From Ectopseudomonas mendocina (GTDB taxonomy: Bacteria; Pseudomonadota; Gammaproteobacteria; Pseudomonadales; Pseudomonadaceae), in contig NZ_VRYE01000017.1 in NCBI RefSeq assembly GCF_008041835.1, positions 1 to 33,848 of the forward strand: a stretch of DNA of 33,848 bases. Direction: 5' to 3'. The first letter of the stretch is position 1; the number at the start of each line of letters is the position of its first letter. Both the position numbers and the translations under genes were made by a program. The notes below the pieces were generated by a model. The model had not been told where the DNA came from, searched no databases, and saw only the letters and a program-made list of their open reading frames with translations. This document shows positions 16,306 to 24,254 of the stretch, in pieces.

Positions 16306-16890
16306 TCAGTCCAGAGCGAGGCGTGCGGCTAGGTCTGAGACCCGCTGAGTCATGTAGTGACCGCGGTGGCTGGTCTCGCCGACACGCGCGTAATCCTCCA
16401 GCACACCGAACGAAACGAAGCCCATACGGCCCCACAGCTTGTGTGCGCGAGTGTTTTCCCGGACGTCCAGGGTCAACCGTTCGATGCCTAGCTGCCGAGC
16501 ACGCAGGACGATTTCGTGAAAGAGCTGCGGTATCAAGCCATGACCGCGCATGTGCGGATGCACCACACCCTTGGTTAACTCAGCGAGGTGCCGGCAGTTT
16601 GGCATGGCGCTACGCGTCATCATCACAAAGCACGCCGGGCCATCCACGCTCTCGCCCAGCAGCGCATGGCCGCAGCCTCGATCAATGGCTGCCTGCAAGC
16701 CAACACAGAATTCACGGGCCTGCCCGGCGCTCATCGCCTGCGTAAAACCCAGGACTCCATCGTCTTCGACGGTGCAGTCGATCAGACTGACAATGGCAGC
16801 AGCTGCCTGCGGATCGATGCGCTCGAGCCACCGCAGAGAGACATGCCGAACGTCATTCGTGACCTTGATGCTGCCTTCCCAGTGCCCCAT
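16306..16890 (-). CDS. GNAT-family N-acetyltransferase
   Basis: The product has 194 residues. The acetyl-CoA-binding motif A is clear (VVHPHMRGHGLIPQLFHEIV, with the Arg-x-x-Gly pattern), followed by the C-terminal GNAT motif with an aromatic turn (NTRAHKLWGRMGFVSFG). The ATG at 16890 (MGHWEGSIKV) has GGAG 6 bp upstream and is preferred to ATG 16902 and TTG 16905. GNATs acetylate amines on small molecules or proteins. As the first gene of the operon it could modify a pathway intermediate or protect the producer by acetylating the product, as Bar/PAT-type enzymes do for toxic amino acids. That role is inference. Confidence 0.88.
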   Translation of the reverse strand: MGHWEGSIKVTNDVRHVSLRWLERIDPQAAAAIVSLIDCTVEDDGVLGFTQAMSAGQAREFCVGLQAAIDRGCGHALLGESVDGPACFVMMTRSAMPNCRHLAELTKGVVHPHMRGHGLIPQLFHEIVLRARQLGIERLTLDVRENTRAHKLWGRMGFVSFGVLEDYARVGETSHRGHYMTQRVSDLAARLALD

Positions 16891-16926
16891 CGCTGTCTCC
16901 ATCAAAAGCGTCTACGGCGCTTATTA

Positions 16927-16939
16927 GAGGGCAGCCCTC
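16927..16939. promoter_or_regulatory. Palindrome in the promoter region of the GNAT-HDO operon
   Basis: GAGGGC-A-GCCCTC is a perfect 6+6 dyad 37-49 bp upstream of the GNAT start. A weak promoter match lies just upstream on the minus strand (TTTCCT at 16971-16966, 18-bp spacer, TTCTAT at 16947-16942). The dyad would then fall near +1, where a repressor could act. It is short and GC-rich, so chance is possible. Confidence 0.3.
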
Positions 16940-17056
16940 CCATAGAAAACAGACAGATTTCGGACAGGAAACGTGGAAAAAATGACCTGAATGATTGTCG
17001 GGAAAGAATCACCAGGCCAACACATAGCGCTCACCTAACCCACAAATGCACACAAT

Positions 17057-17083
17057 AAAAAACCCGCCGTATCAGGGCGGGTT
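17057..17083 (-). terminator. Rho-independent terminator of hom-thrC
   Basis: On the minus strand an 8-bp stem (AACCCGCC / GGCGGGTT) with a 7-base loop is followed by TTTTTTATT, 24 bp after the thrC stop. This is a clear intrinsic terminator that separates thrC from the GNAT-HDO operon. Confidence 0.88.
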
Positions 17084-17106
17084 CATGCGTGCAACACCAA
17101 TCGCCA

Positions 17107-18516
17107 TCAGAGCGGCTTGCCGCGATTGCCGTGAGCCGCGACGAACTGCTGCACGGCTTTCAGATCATTGGTCAGCACGGTGCAACGCTCTTCGCGCTGG
17201 AACAGATCGGTCAGGTGCGCCGGCAACGCCGGAACGGCATCGATACCTGCCTTCTCCACCGCCTCAGGGAACTTGACCGGATGCGCGGTGCCCAGCACCA
17301 CCATCGGTGTCGCCAGGCTACGGCGACACTCACGCGCAGCACGCACACCGATGGCAGTGTGCGGATCGAGCAGCTCGCCGCACTCCTTGTACACCTCGGT
17401 GATGGTTTCGCAGGTCTGCTCGTCGTTCACTGCCAGTGAGTCGAACAGCTTGCGCGCCTCGACCCAGCGATCTTCGTCGACACTGAAACCGCCGCCCTGC
17501 TTGAAGCTGTCCATCAGGCTAGCGATGGCGGCGCCATTGCGACCGTGCAGGTCGAACAGCAGACGCTCGAAGTTGGACGAGACCATGATGTCCATCGACG
17601 GCGACAGCGTCGCGTGCAGGGTTTCCTTGACGTACTGATTGCCGCTCATGAAGCGGTGCAGGATGTCGTTGCGGTTGGTGGCGACGATCAGCTGGCTGAC
17701 CGGCAGGCCCATGTTGCGCGCCAGGTAGCCGGCGAAGATGTCGCCGAAGTTGCCGGTCGGCACCGAGAAGGCGATGGAACGCGCCGGCGCGCCGAGCTGC
17801 AGCGCAGCGTGGAAGTAGTAGACGATCTGGGCCATGATCCGCGCCCAGTTGATCGAGTTGACCGCCACCAAGCGCGTGCCCTTGAGGAAGCCCTGGTCGG
17901 CGAAGCTGGCCTTGACCATCTCCTGGCAGTCATCGAAGTTGCCTTCGATGGCGATGTTGTGGATGTTCTCGCCGAGGATGGTGGTCATCTGCCGGCGCTG
18001 CACTTCGGACACGCGGTTGTGCGGGTGCATGATGAAGATGTCGACGTTGTCGCAGGCCTTGCAGCCTTCGATGGCGGCCGAGCCGGTATCGCCACTGGTG
18101 GCGCCCATGATCACCACGCGCTCGCCGCGCTTGGCCAGTACGTGGTCGAGCAGGCGGCCGAGCAGTTGCAGGGCAAAGTCCTTGAACGCCAGGGTCGGGC
18201 CGTGGAACAGCTCCAGCACCCACTCGTTGCCATTGAGCTGCCGCAGCGGCGCCACGGCGTTGTGCTCGAACACACCGTAGGTCTCTTCGAGAATCTTTTT
18301 GAAGTCGGCATCAGCGATGGAGCCGGCAACGAACGGGCGCATCACCCGGAAGGCCAGCTCGTGGTACGGCAGGCCGGCCCAGGAAGCGATCTCCTCGACG
18401 GTGAAGCGCGGCAGATTCTCCGGCACGTAGAGGCCGCCATCACTGGCTAGGCCAGCCAGCAGCACGTCTTCGAAATTCAGGGCCGGCGCCTGGCCGCGGG
18501 TACTGATATAGCGCAT
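17107..18516 (-). CDS. thrC: Threonine synthase
   Basis: This PLP enzyme converts O-phospho-homoserine to threonine. The product has 469 residues, the length of the class with an N-terminal Thr_synth_N domain (MRYISTRGQAPALNFEDVLL). The Schiff-base lysine is K112 in the motif HGPTLAFKDFALQLLG. The PLP-phosphate binding stretch (GATSGDTGSAAIEG) follows. ATG 18516 has AAGG 8 bp upstream. It lies 57 bp after hom, separated by a strong stem-loop, and is followed by an intrinsic terminator. The two genes form the usual Pseudomonas hom-thrC operon. Confidence 0.97.
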   Translation of the reverse strand: MRYISTRGQAPALNFEDVLLAGLASDGGLYVPENLPRFTVEEIASWAGLPYHELAFRVMRPFVAGSIADADFKKILEETYGVFEHNAVAPLRQLNGNEWVLELFHGPTLAFKDFALQLLGRLLDHVLAKRGERVVIMGATSGDTGSAAIEGCKACDNVDIFIMHPHNRVSEVQRRQMTTILGENIHNIAIEGNFDDCQEMVKASFADQGFLKGTRLVAVNSINWARIMAQIVYYFHAALQLGAPARSIAFSVPTGNFGDIFAGYLARNMGLPVSQLIVATNRNDILHRFMSGNQYVKETLHATLSPSMDIMVSSNFERLLFDLHGRNGAAIASLMDSFKQGGGFSVDEDRWVEARKLFDSLAVNDEQTCETITEVYKECGELLDPHTAIGVRAARECRRSLATPMVVLGTAHPVKFPEAVEKAGIDAVPALPAHLTDLFQREERCTVLTNDLKAVQQFVAAHGNRGKPL

Positions 18517-18538
18517 GGGATAAACCTTCGTTCGACTG

Positions 18539-18564
18539 CACCCGCAGGCCTGCGCCTGCGGGTG
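18539..18564 (-). promoter_or_regulatory. Intercistronic stem-loop between hom and thrC
   Basis: A perfect 11-bp stem (CACCCGCAGGC / GCCTGCGGGTG) with a 4-base loop fills much of the 57-bp hom-thrC gap. No T-run follows on the minus strand, so it is unlikely to be a full terminator. It may stabilise the 3' end of hom mRNA or lower thrC expression relative to hom. Confidence 0.6.
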
Positions 18565-18573
18565 GACACGGGA

Positions 18574-19878
18574 TTAGTTGAGCTGTTCGACGCGCAGGCG
18601 CATGACAGGCGAGGTCACGCCATCCAGCGCTTCCATGGCGGCGATGGCCTCGATGATACGCGCCTCGACCACACGGTGGGTCACGAGGATCATCGGTACC
18701 AGGCCGTCCTGCTCCTCGGCTTCCTTCTGCATGATCGACTCGATATTGATGCCGCGCTCGGAGAGAATGCTCGCCACCTGGGCCAGCACGCCAGGATGAT
18801 CCTTGGCCTGGATGCGCAGGTAGTAGGCGCTCTCGCACTCGGCAATGGGCAGGATCGGGTGATCGGAGAGCGAATCCGGCTGGAAGGCCAGGTGCGGCAC
18901 GCGGTTGGTCGGATCGGTAGTAAGTGCACGCACCACATCTACCAGATCAGCCACCACTGCCGAAGCGGTCGGCTCCATGCCGGCGCCCGCGCCGTAGTAC
19001 AGGGTGCTGCCGACGGCATCGCCATTGACCATCACCGCGTTCATCACGCCGTTGACGTTGGCGATCAGGCGATCGGCCGGAATCAGCGTCGGGTGCACGC
19101 GCAGCTCGATACCCGCCTCGGTGCGACGCGCGACACCCAGGTGCTTGATGCGATAGCCCAACGCCTCGGCATAGTTCACGTCGGCTGTGGTCAGCTTGGT
19201 AATGCCTTCGGTGTAGGCCTTGTCGAACTGCAACGGGATGCCGAAAGCGATGGATGCGAGAATGGTCAGCTTGTGCGCGGCATCGATGCCTTCGACGTCG
19301 AAAGTCGGATCAGCTTCGGCATAACCCAGCGCCTGCGCTTCCTTGAGCACGTCCTCGAAGGCACGACCCTTCTCGCGCATCTCGGTGAGGATGAAGTTGC
19401 CGGTGCCGTTGATGATGCCGGCCAGCCAGTTGATGCGGTTGGCCGCAAGCCCCTCGCGGATCGCCTTGATCACCGGAATACCGCCAGCCACAGCCGCTTC
19501 GAAAGCGACGATCACGCCCTTCTCGCGCGCCTTGGCGAAGATCTCGTTGCCGTGTACGGCGATCAACGCCTTGTTGGCGGTGACCACATGCTTGCCGTTG
19601 TCGATGGCCTTGAGCACCAGCTCCTTGGCCAGGGTGTAACCGCCGATCAGCTCGATGACGATATCGATCTCGGGGTTGTTGACCAGCTCGAACACGTCGC
19701 TGGTCATGGCAATGCCGGTGGTGTCGTACTGCGGCTTGGGGGAACGAATGGCGATCTGGGCAATCTCGATGCCGCGACCGGCGCGCCGAGTAATCTCCTC
19801 GGCATTGCGCTTGAGTACATTCAACGTACCGCCACCGACGGTGCCCAACCCACAGATGCCCACTTTGACCGGCTTCAC
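18574..19878 (-). CDS. hom: Homoserine dehydrogenase
   Basis: The enzyme reduces aspartate semialdehyde to homoserine with NAD(P)H, the branch point to threonine and methionine. The NAD-binding motif is at the N-terminus (VGICGLGTVGGG). The catalytic domain follows, with the conserved GIINGTGNFIL segment. A C-terminal ACT domain from about residue 350 (RIQAKDHPGVLAQVASIL) gives allosteric control, normally by threonine. I chose GTG 19878 (VKPVKVGICG), which gives 434 residues and has GGGGA 7 bp upstream. A TTG at 19884 is too close to that site. Homoserine from here is also the precursor that the MetZ-like PLP enzyme family uses after acylation. Confidence 0.96.
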   Translation of the reverse strand: MKPVKVGICGLGTVGGGTLNVLKRNAEEITRRAGRGIEIAQIAIRSPKPQYDTTGIAMTSDVFELVNNPEIDIVIELIGGYTLAKELVLKAIDNGKHVVTANKALIAVHGNEIFAKAREKGVIVAFEAAVAGGIPVIKAIREGLAANRINWLAGIINGTGNFILTEMREKGRAFEDVLKEAQALGYAEADPTFDVEGIDAAHKLTILASIAFGIPLQFDKAYTEGITKLTTADVNYAEALGYRIKHLGVARRTEAGIELRVHPTLIPADRLIANVNGVMNAVMVNGDAVGSTLYYGAGAGMEPTASAVVADLVDVVRALTTDPTNRVPHLAFQPDSLSDHPILPIAECESAYYLRIQAKDHPGVLAQVASILSERGINIESIMQKEAEEQDGLVPMILVTHRVVEARIIEAIAAMEALDGVTSPVMRLRVEQLN

Positions 19879-19907
19879 ACTCAATTCCCCATCAGCACTG
19901 CACGAAA

Positions 19908-19960
19908 CGGCCGGAGCATGCCCCGGCCGCAGATAAAGAGCCGCACCTTACGAAGCGGCT
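19908..19960 (-). promoter_or_regulatory. Paired stem-loops in the hom leader
   Basis: Two hairpins lie 30-80 bp upstream of the hom start. The first in transcription order is AGCCGC / GCGGCT (19960-19939), followed by CTTTAT. The second is CGGCCGG-GCATGC-CCGGCCG with one mismatch per side (19929-19908). They could terminate the dsbC transcript, attenuate hom, or both. No leader peptide rich in Thr or Ile codons was found. Confidence 0.4.
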
Positions 19961-19985
19961 GTTTGTTAGTCAATCCACCGCTCAC

Positions 19986-20241
19986 AGAACCTGATCACGA
20001 GCTCGCGAGCTAGAGCTATGCAAGGCGCAACGACCAGCGGGAGTAACAGCCGAAGGCTGGCCCGAAGGGCGAGCGCCAGCGAGTCAAACAGGCAAGGAAG
20101 CGCAGTTTACGAGGTGTAAATGAGCATTACTCGCTTCGCTCACCCTTTCGGGCCGCACTGAGGTGCGTTAGCCGCAAGCGGCTTTCCGGGCCTGTTTTTA
20201 ACGCAGCAGAGCCGACGCACAGCAGCTCGTGGACAGGTTCT
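19986..20241. repeat. MITE-like palindromic repeat, copy 2 (256 bp)
   Basis: Terminal inverted repeats of 18 bp match at 16 positions: AGAACCTGATCACGAGCT (19986-20003) and the complement of AGCTCGTGGACAGGTTCT (20224-20241). A second, inner inverted pair lies at 20059-20084 and 20129-20154. A third stem is AAACAGGC / GCCTGTTT. The central core GCGCAGTTTACGAGGTGTAAATGAGCA is shared with the smaller copy at 11.3 kb, in the same orientation. There is no coding capacity. The right end overlaps the first base of the dsbC stop codon, so it fills the gap between dsbC and hom and would be transcribed if dsbC reads through. Confidence 0.8.
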
Positions 20242-20966
20242 TAGTTCGACTCCAGCGCAATTTTGGCCAACTGCGGCGCCGGCTGATAGCCCGGAATCAT
20301 CTTGCCGTTGGCCAGCACGATAGCCGGCGTACCATTGACCCCAATCATCTGGCCGAGCTGGTACTGCTTGGCCACCGGGTTGTCACAGGAGGCATCGGCT
20401 ACGCTCTGGCGGGTCTTGGCGCGGTTCATCGCCTCCTGCTGATCCTTGGCGCACCAGACATTGACCAGCTCCTTGGCCGCCGGGCTGTTCAGGCCCTGGC
20501 GCGGGAAGGCGACATAACGCACTTCGACGCCCAGACGGTTGAGCTCGGGCACTTCACTGTGCAGCTTCTGGCAGTAGCCGCAGTCGGTATCGGTGAACAC
20601 GGTGATATGGGTCTTCGGCGCCTTCGGCGCGAACACCACCATTTCCTTGGCCGGAATGGCATTGATCTGCTTGGCCACCGCGCGGCTTTCTTCGAGCTCG
20701 GTCAGGTTGACGGCCTTACCGTCCTTGACCTGAAACAGATAACCCTGGATCAGGAACTGACCATCGGCACTGGTATAGAGCTGACGGCCGCCCTCCAGCT
20801 GCACCTGATAGATACCCGGCAACGGGCTTTCGGCAATCGCCTCGATCGGCAAATTGGCGTCGAGCGACTTGAGCGACTGGCGAATGGCCTGATCAGGATC
20901 GGCAGCCAGGGCGGCGCTACTGCCCAGCACAAGTGCCAGAGCCAGGGAAATACGGGTCAGGGACAT
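20241..20966 (-). CDS. dsbC: Thiol:disulfide isomerase DsbC
   Basis: DsbC is a periplasmic protein that rearranges wrong disulfides. The product has 241 residues. A Sec signal peptide covers about residues 1-21 (SLTRISLALALVLGSSAALA). The N-terminal dimerisation domain follows, then a thioredoxin-like domain with the active site CGYC at 129-132. The cis-proline loop is GVNGTPAIVL, and a second cysteine pair is present (WCAK and SCDNP). ATG 20966 has AGGAG 6 bp upstream; the in-frame extension to 21086 lacks a signal peptide at its start. It follows xerD by about 120 bp. The stop codon lies at the edge of the palindromic repeat. Confidence 0.96.
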   Translation of the reverse strand: MSLTRISLALALVLGSSAALAADPDQAIRQSLKSLDANLPIEAIAESPLPGIYQVQLEGGRQLYTSADGQFLIQGYLFQVKDGKAVNLTELEESRAVAKQINAIPAKEMVVFAPKAPKTHITVFTDTDCGYCQKLHSEVPELNRLGVEVRYVAFPRQGLNSPAAKELVNVWCAKDQQEAMNRAKTRQSVADASCDNPVAKQYQLGQMIGVNGTPAIVLANGKMIPGYQPAPQLAKIALESN

Positions 20967-21085
20967 GAATACTCCTGTCGAACGACGGACCGTTGAAGAT
21001 CGCAACAGCCTACCACAGATGCAACACCGGACAGCCGACCAGCTAGCAGATGGCGCAGCCAACGGCCCCCCATTCCGCCAGCGCA

Positions 21086-21982
21086 TCAGCCGCGCGGGTG
21101 GTGCTGCGCATGCAGCTCCTGCAGGCGGGCGCGTGCAATGTGGGTATAGATCTGCGTGGTGGACAGGTCACTGTGACCCAGCAGCATCTGCACCACACGC
21201 AGATCGGCACCGTGATTGAGCAGATGCGTGGCGAAGGCGTGGCGCAATGTGTGTGGTGACAACGCCTTGCTTATACCTGCGACCTGGGCCTGATGCTTGA
21301 TGCGATGCCAGAAGGTCTGCCGAGTCATCTGCTCGCCACGCAGGCTGGGAAACAGCACATCGCTGGGTTTACCACCCAGCAATAACGGACGCGCCTCGCG
21401 CATGTAGCGCTCGATCCAGGCAATAGCCTCTTCGCCCAGCGGCACAAGGCGCTCCTTGCTGCCCTTGCCGAACACCCGCAGCACCCCCTGGCGCAGATTG
21501 ACCTGCTCCAGCGTCAGCCCCACCAGCTCACTGACGCGCAAACCGCAGGCATAGAGCACCTCGAGCATGGCGCGGTCACGCAGGCCGATAGGGTCATCCA
21601 GATCCGGCGCCTGCAGCAACGCCTCGACATCCGCTTCGGACAGTGACTTGGGCAGTGGCCGACCGATCTGCGGCAACTCGATCTGCAAGGTCGGATCTTC
21701 ACTGATCAGCGTTTCGCGCAGCAAAAAGCGGTAGAAGCCACGCACCCCCGAGAGAAAACGCGCCGTGGAACGAGCCTGATAGCCCTGCTCGAGGCGCCAG
21801 GCCAGATGATCGAGAATGGCATCACGCCCGATATGCTGCAGTGCCAGGCCGCGCCCATCGAGCCAGCCATTGAAGTGTTCCAGGTCACTGCGATAGGCCG
21901 ATTGAGTGTGGGCGGAAAGGCCCTTTTCCAGCCACAATGCCTCGAGGAATCGCTCGATTAGAGGGTGAGTCAGCGCAGGCAT
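21086..21982 (-). CDS. xerD: Tyrosine recombinase XerD
   Basis: With XerC, XerD resolves chromosome dimers at dif during division. The product has 298 residues, the family length. The N-terminal SAM-like core-binding domain is at about 1-100. The catalytic set is complete: R149 (CGLRVSEL), K173 (GKGSKER), H244 and R247 (HTLRHAFATHLL), H270 (LLGHSDLSTTQ) and the nucleophile Y279 (IYTHIA). GAAGG 7 bp before the ATG supports the start. The xerD-dsbC-hom-thrC order is the one I expect in Pseudomonas, so this is the housekeeping recombinase rather than an integrase. Confidence 0.96.
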   Translation of the reverse strand: MPALTHPLIERFLEALWLEKGLSAHTQSAYRSDLEHFNGWLDGRGLALQHIGRDAILDHLAWRLEQGYQARSTARFLSGVRGFYRFLLRETLISEDPTLQIELPQIGRPLPKSLSEADVEALLQAPDLDDPIGLRDRAMLEVLYACGLRVSELVGLTLEQVNLRQGVLRVFGKGSKERLVPLGEEAIAWIERYMREARPLLLGGKPSDVLFPSLRGEQMTRQTFWHRIKHQAQVAGISKALSPHTLRHAFATHLLNHGADLRVVQMLLGHSDLSTTQIYTHIARARLQELHAQHHPRG

Positions 21983-22057
21983 CGATTGACCTTCAATTAC
22001 ACGGCAGGCAAGTGTTCCACAGCCTACACCCGACGCACCAGCAGGCCAGCCTGAGGA

Positions 22058-22486
22058 TCAGGCAGGCCGCAGCTCGTCAACGAAGCCCGGCAGAACCGGC
22101 ACCGGCCTCTGCTGCTCATCCACGGCAACGAAGCTGAAACTGCCACTGATCGCCCGCTCGCGCCCCTCCTGATACAGCCCCTCGACGAACACCTCGACCT
22201 CCACCTTGAGGCTGGTATTGCCAACCTTGATTACCCGCCCGACCAGCTCGACGATGGAGCCCGCCGGTATCGCATGCTTGAAATCGATGCGATCACTGGA
22301 CACCGTCACCAACGGCAAACGACAGAAACGCGTGGCAGCGATGAACGACACTTCGTCCATCCAGGCCAGCGCGGTGCCGCCGAAGAGGGTGTTGTGATGA
22401 TTGGTGGTCGGCGGAAACACCGCCTTGGTCACGCGGGTTTCCGACAGCGCGATGCGCCGCTGAATCTCTTGCTCTCTTGGGGTCAT
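22058..22486 (-). CDS. Acyl-CoA thioesterase (hotdog fold, YciA-like)
   Basis: This is a single hotdog-domain protein of 142 residues. The family motif is visible near residue 30 (HHNTLFGGTALAWMDEVSF), with the catalytic Asp in the MDE segment and the long central helix after it. YciA/BACH-type enzymes hydrolyse medium- to long-chain acyl-CoA. The conserved GGxxLxxxD pattern argues against the FcoT or 4HBT-I subtypes. It is separated from rplS by a bidirectional terminator and lies 75 bp before xerD, so it is transcribed independently of the ribosomal operon. The ribosome-binding site is weak. Confidence 0.88.
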   Translation of the reverse strand: MTPREQEIQRRIALSETRVTKAVFPPTTNHHNTLFGGTALAWMDEVSFIAATRFCRLPLVTVSSDRIDFKHAIPAGSIVELVGRVIKVGNTSLKVEVEVFVEGLYQEGRERAISGSFSFVAVDEQQRPVPVLPGFVDELRPA

Positions 22487-22521
22487 GCCATTACCACTGA
22501 TGATTACTGGAGGCCAGAAAC

Positions 22522-22551
22522 GACAAAAGCAGCCCTTAGGCTGCTTTTGTC
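22522..22551 (-). terminator. Terminator of the rpsP-rimM-trmD-rplS operon
   Basis: A perfect 13-bp stem (GACAAAAGCAGCC / GGCTGCTTTTGTC) closes a 4-base loop, 17 bp after the rplS stop. It is symmetrical, with A-tract and T-tract inside the stem. It should therefore terminate the minus-strand operon, and could also work in the other direction. Confidence 0.9.
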
Positions 22552-22567
22552 AGAGAAGCGTCCAAAC

Positions 22568-22918
22568 TTAGGACAGCTTTTCCTTGATGCGCGCGGCTTT
22601 GCCGGACAGATCGCGGAGGTAGTACAGCTTGGCTTTGCGCACGTCACCACGACGCTTGACTGCCAGGCTGTCGACCAGCGGGCTGTAGGTCTGGAAGGTA
22701 CGCTCAACACCAACACCACTGGAGATCTTGCGCACGGTGAAGGCGCTGTTCAGGCCGCGGTTACGCTTGGCGATAACAACGCCTTCGAAGGCCTGCAGAC
22801 GCTGACGGTCGCCTTCCTTCACTTTCACTTGCACGACTACGGTGTCGCCCGGGGCGAAAGTCGGGATTTCTTTGTTCATCTGCTCGGCTTCGAGCATCTG
22901 GATAATCTTGTTGGTCAT
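22568..22918 (-). CDS. rplS: 50S ribosomal protein bL19
   Basis: bL19 lies at the 30S-50S interface of the ribosome. The 116-residue product matches the family over its full length, including [20 protein letters not shown] near the N-terminus and [20 protein letters not shown] in the core. It is the last gene of the rpsP-rimM-trmD-rplS operon, 42 bp after trmD, and is followed by a strong terminator. Confidence 0.98.
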   Translation of the reverse strand: MTNKIIQMLEAEQMNKEIPTFAPGDTVVVQVKVKEGDRQRLQAFEGVVIAKRNRGLNSAFTVRKISSGVGVERTFQTYSPLVDSLAVKRRGDVRKAKLYYLRDLSGKAARIKEKLS

Positions 22919-22960
22919 GCTGCGCTCCTAAGACAAGCCTCCCGGCCCATCATCGATACG

Positions 22961-23704
22961 TTAACTATCGTCCCGCTGGCGGATGTATTCCTCCAGCAGC
23001 TTCTTCTCTTCTCCAGAAAGCGAGCGGCTATCCAGAAGATCAGCGCGACGTTCCCAGGTCCGACCAAGGGACTGCTGCAAACGCCAGCGCCGGATGTGTT
23101 CGTGATTGCCACTAAGCAACACTTCGGGAACACGTTTATCCGCATACACCTCCGGGCGGGTGTAGTGCGGGCAGTCGAGCAGGCCATCCGTAAAGGAGTC
23201 CTCCTCGGCCGAATCGGCATGACCCAATGCACCAGGCAAAAGGCGCGTCACCGCGTCGATCAGCACCATGGCCGGCAGCTCACCGCCGGACAGGACGTAG
23301 TCGCCAATCGACCATTCCTCATCGACATGCGCCTCAATGAAACGCTCGTCGATGCCTTCATAACGACCAGCGATCAGGATCAGTGCATCCTCCTGCGCCA
23401 GCTCGCGGACCGCCGCCTGATTCAGGCTACGGCCCTGCGGCGACAGGTAGATCACCTTCGCCTTCTCTCCCGCGGCTTGCCTGGCACCGGCCAAGGCATC
23501 CTCGAGAGGCTTGATTTTCATCACCATTCCCGGACCACCGCCGAAAGGGCGGTCATCCACCGTATGGTGACGATCAGTCGTGTAGTCTCGCGGGTTCCAG
23601 CAATTGAGCTTGAGAAGCTCCTGCTTGACCGCTCGACTGGTGATGCCGTACTCGCCGATGGCGGCAAACATTTCCGGGAACAGGGTGATGACTTCTACAC
23701 GCAT
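22961..23704 (-). CDS. trmD: tRNA (guanine-N1-)-methyltransferase
   Basis: TrmD methylates G37 of tRNAs with S-adenosylmethionine and so prevents +1 frameshifting at Pro, Leu and Arg codons. The product has 247 residues. The SPOUT-class trefoil-knot SAM-binding segments are visible: [12 protein letters not shown] near 90, [11 protein letters not shown] near 113 and [15 protein letters not shown] near 132. The catalytic-site stretch [12 protein letters not shown] lies near 50. It begins 5 bp after the rimM stop. Confidence 0.98.
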   Translation of the reverse strand: MRVEVITLFPEMFAAIGEYGITSRAVKQELLKLNCWNPRDYTTDRHHTVDDRPFGGGPGMVMKIKPLEDALAGARQAAGEKAKVIYLSPQGRSLNQAAVRELAQEDALILIAGRYEGIDERFIEAHVDEEWSIGDYVLSGGELPAMVLIDAVTRLLPGALGHADSAEEDSFTDGLLDCPHYTRPEVYADKRVPEVLLSGNHEHIRRWRLQQSLGRTWERRADLLDSRSLSGEEKKLLEEYIRQRDDS

Positions 23705-23709
23705 GAGCC

Positions 23710-24246
23710 TTAGAAATCCGCATCCCAGTCGACCCGCATCTCACCAGCTGCCAGGTCAATCGAAAGCACGCACTGCCCCGTGTAGGGCAACAGACGCTCG
23801 CGATCATCCAGACTGCCCGCGCAGGGCTTGACCACCATCACATCGTTGGCACCGGTCTCGAACAAGTGGTCGACCACACCGAGCAGCTGCTCTGCCTGAT
23901 CAATGACCTTCAAGCCCTGTAACTGGTACCAGTAGAACTCACCATCTTCCAGCTCTGGCAGCTCGCTACGCGGCACGCAGATCTCGAAACCGGCGTAGGT
24001 ACGCGCAATTTCGCGATCATCCAGACCTTTCAACCTGGCTACCAGCACCTTGCCCTGAAGGCGGCCGCTGGCCAGTTCCACTTTCTTTACCTCACCGTCA
24101 CGCCTGAGCGTCCAGTTGCGGTAATCGAGCACGTTATCGATGGGATCGGTAAAGGAGTACACCTTCACTTCACCCTTGACGCCGTGCACCGAAACAATCT
24201 TGCCGAGAACGATCAAATCCTCGGCGACGGCCGGCGTCGTACTCAT
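23710..24246 (-). CDS. rimM: Ribosome maturation factor RimM
   Basis: RimM binds ribosomal protein uS19 and helps assemble the head of the 30S subunit. The product has 178 residues. The N-terminal RimM barrel is visible as [20 protein letters not shown], and the C-terminal PRC barrel as [21 protein letters not shown]. It starts 8 bp after the rpsP stop and ends 5 bp before trmD, so translation is probably coupled across all three genes. The ribosome-binding site is weak, which fits coupling. Confidence 0.97.
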   Translation of the reverse strand: MSTTPAVAEDLIVLGKIVSVHGVKGEVKVYSFTDPIDNVLDYRNWTLRRDGEVKKVELASGRLQGKVLVARLKGLDDREIARTYAGFEICVPRSELPELEDGEFYWYQLQGLKVIDQAEQLLGVVDHLFETGANDVMVVKPCAGSLDDRERLLPYTGQCVLSIDLAAGEMRVDWDADF

Positions 24247-24254
24247 AAAGATGC

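Noticed and set aside
18562..20013. 483-codon plus-strand ORF opposite hom
   Set aside because: Antisense shadow of a conserved enzyme; composition rich in Asp, Gly, His and Val.
21086..21982. Tyrosine recombinase considered as the integrase of a mobile island
   Set aside because: Sequence, length and the xerD-dsbC-hom-thrC context identify the housekeeping XerD; there is no attachment site or island beside it.
22274..23713. 479-codon plus-strand ORF opposite rplS and trmD
   Set aside because: It spans two certain genes and a terminator on the other strand; no domain.
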